Positions 8,256 to 15,958 of a stretch of DNA of 26,876 nt are shown one piece after another (the stretch's first letter is position 1; every line of letters begins with the position of its first letter). This DNA comes from JAGLTZ01 sp964637695 (lineage in GTDB: Bacteria; Blakebacterota; Blakebacteria; Blakebacterales; Blakebacteraceae): contig CAZWVF010000037.1 of the NCBI GenBank assembly GCA_964637695.1, positions 1 through 26,876 on the forward strand. The letters run 5' to 3'. Position numbers and translations under genes: made by a program. The notes beneath the pieces were generated by a model that saw nothing but the letters and a program-made list of their open reading frames with translations, made no database searches and had not been told where the DNA came from.

Positions 8256-8645
8256 CTAACCCAGGGTACGTGCAAGGTTGAATGACGCTATCGCAGCCCA
8301 TGTACCGAACGCGAAAAGGACCACTCCAGCCACCAGCAGGAACTTGTTGATGAAACTGTTCATGACCTGCGAAGGACTCAGCTCCAGCAGTATGTTTCTC
8401 AATCCGTAGAGACCGTGATAGAGCGCAGTACCCAGCAGCAGGATGTAGACGGTGACCGTGCCGAGTTCCTGTGCCCGGGCCGCGACATTCGACCAGTCTG
8501 TCGGATTGTCGCCGGCCGGATTGAATCCGGTCAGATGGAGCACGTCATTCAGGTGCATCCCCACCATGTGCAGACCGAGCAGGACCAGGATGATGAGTCC
8601 TGCAAGGATGTGCCAGGTCCACAATCTCGTGTTGTCAGCACTCAT
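8256..8645 (-). CDS. sdhD: Succinate dehydrogenase membrane anchor subunit D
   Basis: This small integral membrane protein of 129 residues has three hydrophobic segments (about residues 10-31, 62-83 and 99-122). It is predicted to help bind heme b and quinone. Candidate heme ligands are His12, His26 and His31 in the first helix region and His77 in YHGLYGLRN near the second. Sequence conservation in this family is weak, so the call rests on size, membrane topology and position between the C and B subunits of the same operon. The TAG stop blends into the ribosome binding site of sdhB, indicating coupled translation. Confidence 0.85.
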   Translation of the reverse strand: MSADNTRLWTWHILAGLIILVLLGLHMVGMHLNDVLHLTGFNPAGDNPTDWSNVAARAQELGTVTVYILLLGTALYHGLYGLRNILLELSPSQVMNSFINKFLLVAGVVLFAFGTWAAIASFNLARTLG

Positions 8646-8658
8646 TGCTCATCACCTC

Positions 8659-9105
8659 CTAATGGCCTTGGCCTGCGAGGAAGAAGTCGTAACCGCCGAT
8701 CAGTATCACTACGGCTGCCAGGACCATCATGACTATCATGAAGGGCCTCTGGACATTGAGCGAACTGCGGTAGGGGTAGACCGGTTCTTCAGCCGGACCG
8801 GTCAATATCCCCAGTTCGATCAATCCCAGCCGGATTCCGTTCAGGGCATGGAATATGAAGGCGGCGAAGACCAGATACTCTCCGATCTCGAAAAATGTGC
8901 CGGAGAAGAATCCCATCGTCCGCTGCCACATGTCTGCACTTATCGCCCTGGTGGACGTTACGAAGATGTGCATGAGGAAATAGAGCAGGATGCCCAGGCC
9001 GGTTACCCGGTGCAGCGTGTAGAGGTAGCGCTCCACTCCCCACTTTCCTCCGCCGAGCCAGCCCTTCAGGCCCAGCTTGTTGGGGTATCTTTTCATTTCG
9101 GGCAT
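8659..9105 (-). CDS. sdhC: Succinate dehydrogenase cytochrome b556-type subunit C
   Basis: This 148-residue membrane subunit has about three transmembrane segments (residues 31-52, 75-99, 121-141). The HRVTG motif (32-36) and the segment FHALNGIRLG with His86, the usual heme-ligand region, identify it as an SdhC-type anchor. His46 is a further candidate ligand or quinone-site residue. A strong AGGAGG site precedes ATG 9105. It lies 10 bases after the sdhA stop and 13 bases before the sdhD start. Together with SdhD it should anchor SdhAB to the inner membrane and reduce (or oxidise) quinone. Confidence 0.9.
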   Translation of the reverse strand: MPEMKRYPNKLGLKGWLGGGKWGVERYLYTLHRVTGLGILLYFLMHIFVTSTRAISADMWQRTMGFFSGTFFEIGEYLVFAAFIFHALNGIRLGLIELGILTGPAEEPVYPYRSSLNVQRPFMIVMMVLAAVVILIGGYDFFLAGQGH

Positions 9106-9115
9106 CTTTACCTCC

Positions 9116-10840
9116 TCAGTACTTCCGCTCCACCGGCTTCCAGTGGGTCAGGACAACCGGCTTGTAATTGAATTCCAGTTCATCACCCCTCTTCCAGACG
9201 AGCGTGTGTTTGAGAAAATTCTCGTCGTCACGATCGGTGAAGTCGCGGCGTGAATGTGCTCCCCGTGACTCCTCCCTGGCCAGACCGCCGACGAGCATCA
9301 CCTCTGCCAGGTCGATCAGGTTCTCCAGCTCCAGCACGTGGAAGAGGTTGGTATTGTAAAACCGGGCGGGATCCTTCAAGTGGATCTTCTCGAAACGTTC
9401 CTTGAACTCCTTCACCCTGTTCAGACCGGTGGTCATCAGCTCGCCCGTTCTGTACACACCCATGTATTCGGTAACCGCACTCCGGAGTTCCCTGCGCAGT
9501 TCGTAGGGATTCTCATCCCCATCACGCTTCATCAGGTCTCCGAAGATCCGATCCTCTTCGGCCTTGAACCGCTGGTCGGGAAGGGGAGCGAGTTGTGCAC
9601 CGTTCTGTACGTAGCTGAGAGCCTGCTGGCCGGTAAATCCACCCCAGACGAGACATTCGGCGGTGGAGTTTGTGCCCAGGCGATTGGCGCCGTGCAGGGA
9701 GTGGCAGGCCACTTCACCTGCGGCCCAGATGTTCTCCACTCTGGTACGGCCGTCGATGTCCGCCTCGATACCACCCATAGAGTAGTGAGCTACAGGACGC
9801 ACCGGAATCGGATTGGTGATCGGGTCGATCCCCAGGAAGCCCATGCATACCTCACGGATCAGGGGCAGTCTCTTGTTTATCTTGTCGGCCCCCAGGTGGG
9901 TCAGATCGAGCCAGACATGTCCCAGGCTGCTCGCCTTGTCTTCGATCCCCCGTCCTTCGAGGATCTCGGTCATCTCCGACCTCGAGATGATGTCGCGAGG
10001 TGCGAGTTCCATCATCCCGGAAGCGTACTTATCCATGAAGCGCTCGCCGGCTGCGTTTGTCAGGTAGCCTCCCTCCCCGCGGCACCCCTCTGTCATCAGG
10101 ATGCCGGAGGGGATCAGTCCCGTGGGATGGAACTGGATGAACTCCATATCCTCCAGCGGGATCAGACCTGTCCGGTAAGCGTGAACCAGGCCGTCACCGG
10201 TGACCGTGTGGGAGTAGGTCGTGAAATCATAGATCGCACCGGCACCGCCGCTGGCTATGATCAGAGCCCTGGCGCGCAGAGCCAGCAGTTCTCCCGAGAA
10301 GGCATCGATCGCAGTCATGCCGGCGAAACGATCTCCATCCATCAGGAAACCGGTTACGAATACCTCATCGTACCTTTTGAAGTTCTTCCACTGGATCAGG
10401 GTGTCGTAGAGGGTCTGCATCTCCATGAAGCCGGTCTTGTCAGCGGCCATGGTCGCCCTCGGATAGGAGTGACCTCCAAAGGGGCGCTGCTGGATCTTGC
10501 CGTTCTCATCTCTCGACCAGGGGATACCCCAGTGGTCGAGCAGCATAATCTCTTCGGGACACTGCTTCACGAAGCGGTAGACGACATCCTGGTCGGCCAG
10601 GAAGTCGGAGCCCTTCACAGTGTCCCAGGCATGCAGATCGAAGGAGTCACCCTCCTCCGGATAGAGCATCCCTGCTGTCCCGCCCTCTGCACAGCCGGAG
10701 TGTGCCCTCATCAGCTGAACTTTGGATATCAGCCCTATGTCGACTTTCCCCTCGCTCTTCCGGGCGATCTCAACCGCCGCTCTCAAGCCGGCCAGACCTG
10801 TGCCGTATATGAGGATGTCGTGGGTTCGCTCAACTACCAT
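9116..10840 (-). CDS. sdhA: Succinate dehydrogenase/fumarate reductase flavoprotein subunit
   Basis: This 574-residue catalytic subunit interconverts succinate and fumarate at a covalently bound FAD. GTGLAG (13-18) is the dinucleotide-binding motif, and His47 in RAHSGCAEGG is at the covalent flavin position. Substrate-site residues are present: His238 in FHPTG, Glu251 and Arg254 in TEGCRGEGG, Arg282 in APRD, His352 in AHYSMGG and Arg387 in HGANRLGTNS. The spacing matches the E. coli FrdA set well. The start ATG 10840 has AAGGAG nine bases upstream. It is the first gene of the operon, unlike the more usual order with the membrane anchors first. Motifs do not separate a dehydrogenase from a reductase, so the direction in vivo is unresolved. 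Confidence 0.96.
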   Translation of the reverse strand: MVVERTHDILIYGTGLAGLRAAVEIARKSEGKVDIGLISKVQLMRAHSGCAEGGTAGMLYPEEGDSFDLHAWDTVKGSDFLADQDVVYRFVKQCPEEIMLLDHWGIPWSRDENGKIQQRPFGGHSYPRATMAADKTGFMEMQTLYDTLIQWKNFKRYDEVFVTGFLMDGDRFAGMTAIDAFSGELLALRARALIIASGGAGAIYDFTTYSHTVTGDGLVHAYRTGLIPLEDMEFIQFHPTGLIPSGILMTEGCRGEGGYLTNAAGERFMDKYASGMMELAPRDIISRSEMTEILEGRGIEDKASSLGHVWLDLTHLGADKINKRLPLIREVCMGFLGIDPITNPIPVRPVAHYSMGGIEADIDGRTRVENIWAAGEVACHSLHGANRLGTNSTAECLVWGGFTGQQALSYVQNGAQLAPLPDQRFKAEEDRIFGDLMKRDGDENPYELRRELRSAVTEYMGVYRTGELMTTGLNRVKEFKERFEKIHLKDPARFYNTNLFHVLELENLIDLAEVMLVGGLAREESRGAHSRRDFTDRDDENFLKHTLVWKRGDELEFNYKPVVLTHWKPVERKY

Positions 10841-10903
10841 TAATCGTGTCTCCTTGATTTCCCTGCTTTACTTTTGCGTTTTACCGGTTATGGGAATAGA
10901 AGA

Positions 10904-10923
10904 GCCCTTCACGCAGGGCGTGA
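10904..10923 (-). promoter_or_regulatory. Two overlapping, mutually exclusive small hairpins in the sdhA leader
   Basis: GCCCT (10904-10908) can pair with AGGGC (10915-10919), while TCACGC (10909-10914) can instead pair with GCGTGA (10918-10923). Both cannot form together. They lie 64-83 bases upstream of the sdhA ATG, so they could sit in its mRNA leader. The stems are only five and six base pairs, and the meaning is uncertain. Confidence 0.25.
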
Positions 10924-11045
10924 TGCAGCAGCGGGGTTGGGTGCAACGGTAGTGTAGGCTCAAGGATGTTCCTCACTGCACAGCCGGATGGGTACGCATC
11001 CTATTTATCAATGAGAGGGGGATATTGAAAGACAAATTTTCATAG

Positions 11046-11065
11046 TGCACTACTTCGTAATTACG
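11046..11065. repeat. Diverged copy of the palindromic intergenic element, upstream of sdhA
   Basis: This 20-base stretch matches the elements at 15847 and 15959 at 17 of 20 positions, including the 10-bp palindrome CGTAATTACG (11056-11065). It overlaps a second palindrome, TAGTGCACTA (11043-11052). It lies 206 bases upstream of the sdhA start, within the 272-bp non-coding gap 10841-11112. A regulator-binding role is inferred from symmetry and location. Confidence 0.5.
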
Positions 11066-11112
11066 TTGATGCATCGGCGCTTGAATACCAGCGTAACTAC
11101 GGAAGGGTGTAC

Positions 11113-12354
11113 TCAGCCGGGCGGGATAATGCCGGCCGGAAGTCTGTCGGTGATATTCTTCAGTCTCTCTTCCAGTTCGGCCCGCGCCTCTTCCAACTGG
11201 GCCTGCAGTTCCTCGATTTTCTGATCAATCTGATTTTCAATCGACTCCGCCCTGGCTCTGGCCTGGTCGGTATACGATCTGATCCGCTCATTAACAGCTG
11301 ATCTGACCTGATCCTGAGCCCTGCGTATCTGATCGCCGAGCTGTCGCTGCAGGCCGCGGGAGAGTTCGCCGGCTACATTGGAGCTGACCTTCAGATCGTA
11401 TCCTTCAGGTGAACTCCTCATCGTCACATCGACTCCAACAGTCTGCACAGAGGAGATCGTCCTCCAGACGAATTCTTCGATACCTGACTTTTCACCGGTT
11501 GATTCCCATGTCACATCCCCGCTGGCGTACCGGTAGTCGAGATCCCTCATATCATCGAATAACCGAATACTCTCCTGCAGATCTCGCACACCGTTTCTGA
11601 TGCCTGACCGAAGGTTCTGCAGGTTGTCTCTCTTGACCTCAACCGCTCTGACCACATTGCGCGCTGAGGAGAAGGTTTCCGTGATCTCTCTGATTCGAGT
11701 GAGACTCAGCCTGCGCAGGTTGATATTGCCGAGCCGCCGGGCAACAGCTCTGGCCGAGTCTATTTCGGTGGAGAGGTCGAGTGAGCGGATATCTGTCTGC
11801 CATCTCTCCCACATCGAGTCTGCCGCCGTAACTATCCGTCTGGAGAGCTGGACTGTCTTGAGACTGTCACTTTCGATAGCGTTGACGTTGACGGTGCTGC
11901 CCAGTCCCCGCAGTGAGAGCGCGGGGATCGGCAGCTCTTCGGTCCAACGGCTTATCCTGCCGACCACGGCTCCGGTGGTTTCCACTGTCCTGTCCAGTTC
12001 ACCCGATGTCGTTCTGGGAGTGCCGAAACGCACCCCCCTGACCGCCAGAGTGTCAATGATCACCTTCTTCTGAAGCAGGGGAGCGATCCGTATGTCAGCT
12101 ATCAGCTCATCGGCTTCGACCATATTGGTCATAGGGGCGTTCGGGTCGGCCGCCTGCAGACCTTCAATGACCAGCCTTCCGGCGGCAAGCTGCACATCGA
12201 CCGACTCGATATCCACTCTGGCACCGGTAATCTGGGCCCCCGCGAATTCAATCGTCTTCTGTACGATAAGGTCGAGCAGCAGGAGCCAGACGGCAATCAA
12301 TGCCACCACCAGCAACAGGAGAGGGACGATTGCTTTCCACCTGAAGATCTTCAC
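11113..12354 (-). CDS. Membrane-anchored AsmA-like/coiled-coil protein, resembles TIGR03545 family
   Basis: This 413-residue protein has one N-terminal transmembrane anchor (about residues 9-29). An AsmA/TamB-like beta-rich segment follows to about residue 120 (GARVDIESVDVQLAAGRLVIEGLQ is typical). The rest is long and largely helical, ending in a charged coiled coil (about 345-405). The topology and opening resemble the conserved hypothetical family I remember as TIGR03545, whose genes sit beside TIGR03546 members as here. The function is unknown; the AsmA-like part suggests envelope or lipid-transport work. The start is GTG 12354, three bases after the upstream stop, with only a weak ribosome site, so coupled translation is likely. 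The protein is shorter than I recall for the family. Confidence 0.7.
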   Translation of the reverse strand: MKIFRWKAIVPLLLLVVALIAVWLLLLDLIVQKTIEFAGAQITGARVDIESVDVQLAAGRLVIEGLQAADPNAPMTNMVEADELIADIRIAPLLQKKVIIDTLAVRGVRFGTPRTTSGELDRTVETTGAVVGRISRWTEELPIPALSLRGLGSTVNVNAIESDSLKTVQLSRRIVTAADSMWERWQTDIRSLDLSTEIDSARAVARRLGNINLRRLSLTRIREITETFSSARNVVRAVEVKRDNLQNLRSGIRNGVRDLQESIRLFDDMRDLDYRYASGDVTWESTGEKSGIEEFVWRTISSVQTVGVDVTMRSSPEGYDLKVSSNVAGELSRGLQRQLGDQIRRAQDQVRSAVNERIRSYTDQARARAESIENQIDQKIEELQAQLEEARAELEERLKNITDRLPAGIIPPG

Positions 12355-12357
12355 TGC

Positions 12358-12873
12358 CTAATCGGTCCGGAAGAGGCGGTATAGCTTGTACAGCTTCGAA
12401 GCTTTGACCGTTTGGAAAAGTTTCGTTTTTTCCAGCCTGTCGTACAGGTGCTCCCTGTACTTGATCACACCGATACGGGAAATGAAGAAGACGGGCAGTA
12501 TCAGTACCAGCCAGCCGGTGAAACTGCCAAGCACGACAGTGTTGTTGAAATTGGATAGAGCGATGACAGGGGTGTTGTACCAGCCGGCCCACAGCGATTC
12601 GAGAGATGGATTGAGGAGCAGCCATTCGCCGATTGCATCGAACCGGGGGTCGAGGAGGAATCCTGCCGGAATGAAAAGCATCCATCCCAGCATTACTCCC
12701 GGCAGCGATACCCGCGTGATTACCGCCAGAGCTATCAGCAGCAGGTTGTGAAGGCTGATCAGTGGTGTAAGACCCAGAACCGCGCCAACCGCTATACCTG
12801 CGGCGATCTGATTCGGTGTTCCCTCGGAATTGAGGGTCCTGATCAGTTTCTGTATCAGTGCCAGCAGTGGCAT
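12358..12873 (-). CDS. Small inner-membrane protein, TIGR03546/DUF2062-like
   Basis: This 171-residue protein has three or so hydrophobic segments and opens with a conserved-looking stretch containing TPNQIAAGIAVGAVLGLTP and SLHNLL, typical of DUF2062-like proteins and of TIGR03546. A central FNNTVVLGSFTGW and a basic C-terminal tail (residues 135-171) follow. It is immediately upstream of the TIGR03545-like gene in the same operon, and this pairing is the best support for the call. ATG 12873 is chosen over TTG 12876 because AGGA lies six bases before it. No biochemical function is known to me. Confidence 0.75.
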   Translation of the reverse strand: MPLLALIQKLIRTLNSEGTPNQIAAGIAVGAVLGLTPLISLHNLLLIALAVITRVSLPGVMLGWMLFIPAGFLLDPRFDAIGEWLLLNPSLESLWAGWYNTPVIALSNFNNTVVLGSFTGWLVLILPVFFISRIGVIKYREHLYDRLEKTKLFQTVKASKLYKLYRLFRTD

Positions 12874-12937
12874 CAAGTGTCCTGAGTCAGAAGTCCGTTT
12901 AATAACCGAGAACTACGCTACACCGCTCCAACCAGGC

Positions 12938-12977
12938 ACGGCGACGAGCCATAGTGGTGGCTATGGCGAGGAGGCGT
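12938..12977 (+). other. Hairpin with two tandem G-A mismatch motifs (possible structured RNA or repeat element)
   Basis: GCCATAG (12948-12954) pairs perfectly with CTATGGC (12961-12967) around a TGGTGG loop. Outside it come a tandem GA/GA mismatch (12946-12947 with 12968-12969), a C-G pair, a second tandem GA/GA mismatch (12943-12944 with 12971-12972), a C-G pair, a G-G mismatch, and three more pairs (12938-12940 with 12975-12977). Tandem G-A pairs stabilise RNA, and only the plus-strand transcript would have them. No T-tract follows, so it is not a standard terminator. It lies in the non-coding gap 12874-13049. Confidence 0.4.
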
Positions 12978-13049
12978 AACGCAGCCGGTCGGGATTCGGC
13001 GCCGCTCGAATGCGACGGTTGTCGCGTGACAGGGCACCAGGACCTTTGA

Positions 13050-14726
13050 TCAGTACTTCCAGGAAGTCAGGTCGGAGCCGGGTGGGGCGTAGTGATCAAT
13101 ATGTTCCGTCATCATCTTAAGCAGTTCAACACCCCTGGGACCCCAGCAGTGCGGTGCAAGCGGCTGGAAGACAACCTCTCCCTGATAGTACGGTGTAACC
13201 GTGGATTCGAGAAACTCGTCCATCATATGTGTAGCGTTATTCAGGTAGTAGGAGTCCATGTCTCCAGTGAATATATGCAGCTTGCCGACCAGCTTCGGTC
13301 CCAATGTCTTCCAATCCCTCTCGAGAATATATCTCAGGTCATAATTTTCTTTCCAGAATTCGGCCACCTGGTGGTCGATTTCACCCGTCATTTTGTCCCA
13401 GATCCTCTGCGGGTAGCCATCGGGACCGGCGGGGCCGTAGGTGGCCTCCCATATATCCCACTGACCTCCCGAGCGGGACCTGTCACCCACGGCCAGTTCG
13501 TAGTGGTTTTCGTCCTTCATCATCGATCGTATGTTGCCGTCCGGACTTCGCCTGTTGGGACGTTCGATCGTCATCCAGCCACGATCGAGCCAGTAGGCGT
13601 TATCGTCTTCATATATATTGACGATCTGGTATCCCCTGAAATCGATCCCATCGGGACAACTCGCCCAGCAGCCACCGTAGAAGTCGGGGTAGAATATCTG
13701 GTGGGCCAGGGCGATCCAGCCTCCGGTCGAGCCCCCCGAAAGCTGTCGCGCCCACGGCTCCCTGATAATCCTGAAACGCTCTTCAACTGCCGGAATCAGC
13801 TCCTGCATTATCGCATCTCCGAAGGGACCGTTATTCTCCGAATTGACCCCGTAAGAATCGTCGTAATAGGGGGAGGGATGCTGCAGGGTGACGTAGATGA
13901 ATCTGGGAATCCCGCCATCGGGCCACTGGCGGGCCAGTTCCTCCTCACTTCCGGCACTCCTCGGGGGACGTGTTGAGAAATGCCCCTGGATGTAGTTCAC
14001 CGGATAATGGACATCCGGATTCTCTTCGTACCCCTGCGGAAGCCGGATCGTCGCACCCATATAGATCGGATGACCCCACCAGCGGCTCAGGATCTCGCTC
14101 TCGAACCGGATGATCTTCACATCTTCGGTTTCCCGGGGCAGCACGATGGGAGGCACCGTCTGGTCGCATACGAGTCTGATGATATTCTCCGAATCAGCAT
14201 TAATGGTGATCTTCCGGGGATTGCTGAAGAGGTTTCCTGGAGATCGACGCCAGTTCTGCCCCTCCCACTGATCCATATGCAGCCATACAGTGTTTCCGTC
14301 GGCCCGTTTGAATTCGGTATAGATATTCACAAAACCCTGAACCCAGTACTCGCCCGGCTCCAGGTAATCGAGGCTCTTCACAGGATGCCCGAAAACCGTA
14401 CCGTCAATCACTGCCCGCCGGCCCGGCTGTAATCCTTCTACATTCATGCCGAAGAGTGGTACGCCTGTTTCTCCAGCCTGCCGGATGGGCCCTCTCCCCC
14501 GGCGCCCCTCCTCCCTGCTCACTGCAACGTATACCCTGCCGGTGACCGGTTCACTTCGTGCAGTTGAGGCAAAGGAAATCTCCACCTTGATATCTGTTGT
14601 TTTGACGGAGATACGCGATCCGTCTGCTGGTGAGATAAACGGACAGGAAGCTGAAAGAAGGAGAACCACAGTGGCGGCCGACAGACCGGTAACCATCGCA
14701 CGGAACCGTCCGGCGGATCGACTCAT
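13050..14726 (-). CDS. Secreted alpha/beta-hydrolase esterase (PF00756-like) with N-terminal extension
   Basis: This 558-residue protein starts with a signal peptide (hydrophobic residues about 11-27, near SASC) and should act in the periplasm or outside the cell. Residues of about 205-545 form an esterase-D/enterochelin-esterase-like hydrolase: PVNYIQGHF (242-250), the PFGDAIMQELIPAVEERF segment leading to the nucleophile elbow GGSTGG with Ser333, a likely acid in FTGDMD (Asp489 or Asp491), and His526 in APHCWG. About 175 residues before the hydrolase resemble an Ig-like beta domain of unknown function. The start ATG overlaps the TGA of the upstream membrane-protein gene as ATGA, suggesting coupling; no good ribosome site is visible. 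The ester substrate is unknown. Confidence 0.82.
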   Translation of the reverse strand: MSRSAGRFRAMVTGLSAATVVLLLSASCPFISPADGSRISVKTTDIKVEISFASTARSEPVTGRVYVAVSREEGRRGRGPIRQAGETGVPLFGMNVEGLQPGRRAVIDGTVFGHPVKSLDYLEPGEYWVQGFVNIYTEFKRADGNTVWLHMDQWEGQNWRRSPGNLFSNPRKITINADSENIIRLVCDQTVPPIVLPRETEDVKIIRFESEILSRWWGHPIYMGATIRLPQGYEENPDVHYPVNYIQGHFSTRPPRSAGSEEELARQWPDGGIPRFIYVTLQHPSPYYDDSYGVNSENNGPFGDAIMQELIPAVEERFRIIREPWARQLSGGSTGGWIALAHQIFYPDFYGGCWASCPDGIDFRGYQIVNIYEDDNAYWLDRGWMTIERPNRRSPDGNIRSMMKDENHYELAVGDRSRSGGQWDIWEATYGPAGPDGYPQRIWDKMTGEIDHQVAEFWKENYDLRYILERDWKTLGPKLVGKLHIFTGDMDSYYLNNATHMMDEFLESTVTPYYQGEVVFQPLAPHCWGPRGVELLKMMTEHIDHYAPPGSDLTSWKY

Positions 14727-15235
14727 GGAGTTTCTTCAGCTTCAGGTTCAGCGCTTTCTGCCGGTGATGGAATGATTTTCTTTGGAGGGCGTATGAGAAG
14801 AATTGCACCCAGAATAATCAGGATCACCGGCCACCAGCGTCCCGCCCACTCGTTGATGCTGAGGAAGAATATGCCCAGTATCAGCATTATCGTCCCCGGG
14901 ATCAGAAGGCCTACTTCCTGTTCTCCGAAAAGGTACATCAGTATGAATCCCAGACCGGGGGCCATCAGGAATACAGGCCACAGATTACTCATGTTCCACC
15001 AGCCGTACTGCTCGCAGTAGAGGAAGATGATGCCAACGATTATCAGAATTGTAGCCGGCATCAGCAGACCGTAGTCTTCACGATCTTTCAACCAGAGGAT
15101 AAAGAAGAAAACTCCAAGCAGAACGACTACAAGCGGCCACAAACCGACAAGGCTGAAAACGCCAAGGTTGGCCAGAAGGATCATGCCACCGATTACGATC
15201 AGCAGCAGACCTGGAATTATATTCCTGGGTTCCAT
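14723..15235 (-). CDS. Multi-span membrane protein, LiaI/LiaF-like transmembrane repeats
   Basis: This 170-residue protein has about six short hydrophobic segments arranged as helical hairpins. Similar phrases recur in three places: IIPGLLLIVIGGMILLANLG, LLMPATILIIVGIIFLY and LLIPGTIMLILGIFFLSIN. Each is followed by a Trp-Pro turn (LWPLVVVLLG, LWPVFLMAPG, WWPVILIILG). This internal triplication is the LiaI-LiaF-like/DUF5668 pattern. The acidic Pro/Glu-rich tail is cytoplasmic or disordered. GGAG lies ten bases before ATG 15235. Its TGA stop overlaps the esterase ATG. Related proteins are linked to envelope-stress sensing, but that role is only inferred here. Confidence 0.7.
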   Translation of the reverse strand: MEPRNIIPGLLLIVIGGMILLANLGVFSLVGLWPLVVVLLGVFFFILWLKDREDYGLLMPATILIIVGIIFLYCEQYGWWNMSNLWPVFLMAPGLGFILMYLFGEQEVGLLIPGTIMLILGIFFLSINEWAGRWWPVILIILGAILLIRPPKKIIPSPAESAEPEAEETP

Positions 15236-15362
15236 AACAGAATGACTCCGGTCTCCGGATGGAATGTTGGATGCTTCAGGGGCTGATAGTAATTAGCCCC
15301 GGCAGGGGGCGTCAACCCGGCCCTTCAATTCGGCGGTGCCAGGTCGACGTATATATGTTTGT

Positions 15363-15692
15363 CTACTTCCGCGGACCTATCTTTACGGCGGTTCCGGATG
15401 CTGTAACCATCAACATGCTTCCGCTCTTTCCCAGTACCTCATAGTCGAGATCTATCCCTACCACCGCGTTTGCACCGATCTGTTCGGCCCTGTACTCCAC
15501 TTCTTCGAGGGCAATCTTCTGTGCTTTCAGGAACTCTTTTTCATATGCCGCAGACCTTCCACCCACGATATCGCGAATACCGGCTAAGAGATCCCGGAAT
15601 ATGTTGGCACCCATGATGGCCTCACCGGTGACGATGCCCATGTATTCGGTTATCTCCCTTCCTTCAACCTGGGGAGTAGTTGTCAGAAGCAT
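15363..15692 (-). CDS. ybjQ: YbjQ/UPF0145 family protein
   Basis: This 109-residue protein matches E. coli YbjQ (PF01906) closely across its length. The signature runs GIVTGEAIMGANIFRD, GIRDIVGGRSAAYEKE, IGANAVVGIDLDYE and GSMLMVTASGTAVKI. Members are small cytoplasmic oligomers of unclear function, sometimes described as possible heavy-metal-binding proteins; no Cys ligands are present here. AAAGGAG eight bases upstream supports ATG 15692. It has its own promoter region to the right (a TATAAT on the minus strand at 15821-15826). The 127-bp gap to the next gene on the left (15236-15362) contains a GGGGCT/AGCCCC stem without a T-tract. Confidence 0.95.
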   Translation of the reverse strand: MLLTTTPQVEGREITEYMGIVTGEAIMGANIFRDLLAGIRDIVGGRSAAYEKEFLKAQKIALEEVEYRAEQIGANAVVGIDLDYEVLGKSGSMLMVTASGTAVKIGPRK

Positions 15693-15820
15693 TCATCGAC
15701 TCCTTTCTTTCGGCCGGCCATCCGGTGCCTTCCTCCGCTCCACCCCCGGCACCAACCGTCATTCGAATACTGCACAGAATACGCAGCAGTGGCGGTCGGC
15801 TTTCACTTTTACCTGATCTG

Positions 15821-15826
15821 ATTATA
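15821..15826 (-). promoter_or_regulatory. ybjQ: Candidate -10 box of ybjQ
   Basis: The minus strand reads TATAAT exactly here, giving a leader of about 120 bases to ATG 15692. No good -35 box is seen; instead the palindromic element at 15847-15867 occupies the region upstream of the -10, from about -33 to -53, as an activator site or part of the promoter could. Confidence 0.35.
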
Positions 15827-15846
15827 GAACATACTATTAACCTCAG

Positions 15847-15867
15847 TGCACCGCTCCGTAATTGCGG
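15847..15867 (+). repeat. Palindromic intergenic element, copy 1
   Basis: TGCACCGCT is followed directly by CCGTAATTGCGG, a 12-bp palindrome with one mismatched pair. It matches the copy at 15959-15979 at 20 of 21 bases. It lies in the divergent promoter region and overlaps the zone just upstream of the candidate ybjQ -10 box. Confidence 0.7.
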
Positions 15868-15958
15868 ATTGGTGTAATAAACGTTTGATTCCTTGACTCT
15901 GAAGAGAAGTGGCGCCTAGTTTTTCAATTCTGACCGTTACATTCCTTAGTGTACTAAA

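Noticed and set aside
9338..10843. 501-residue open frame antisense to sdhA
   Set aside because: It is the complement of a well-supported conserved gene; long antisense frames are a by-product of GC-rich codon usage. It shows no family motif.
11091..11102. GCGTAACTACGG as a fourth copy of the palindromic element
   Set aside because: It has mismatches in the core, and the TGCAC arm is absent. It may be a degenerate half but cannot be supported.
12921..12929. CACCGCTCC, the same nine bases as in the palindromic elements
   Set aside because: The palindromic half is missing, and the same nine bases (reverse complement) also occur inside the dehydratase coding sequence near 4997, so chance is likely.
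12899..13066. A 55-codon open frame on the minus strand ending RRRAWLERCSVVLGY
   Set aside because: It has no usable start until the last 17 codons, no ribosome site, overlaps the esterase end, and coincides with the hairpin element. An open frame of this size is expected by chance in GC-rich sequence.
15278..15302. GGGGCT/AGCCCC stem as an intrinsic terminator after ybjQ
   Set aside because: The loop is ten bases and no T-tract follows on either strand, so termination is not supported.
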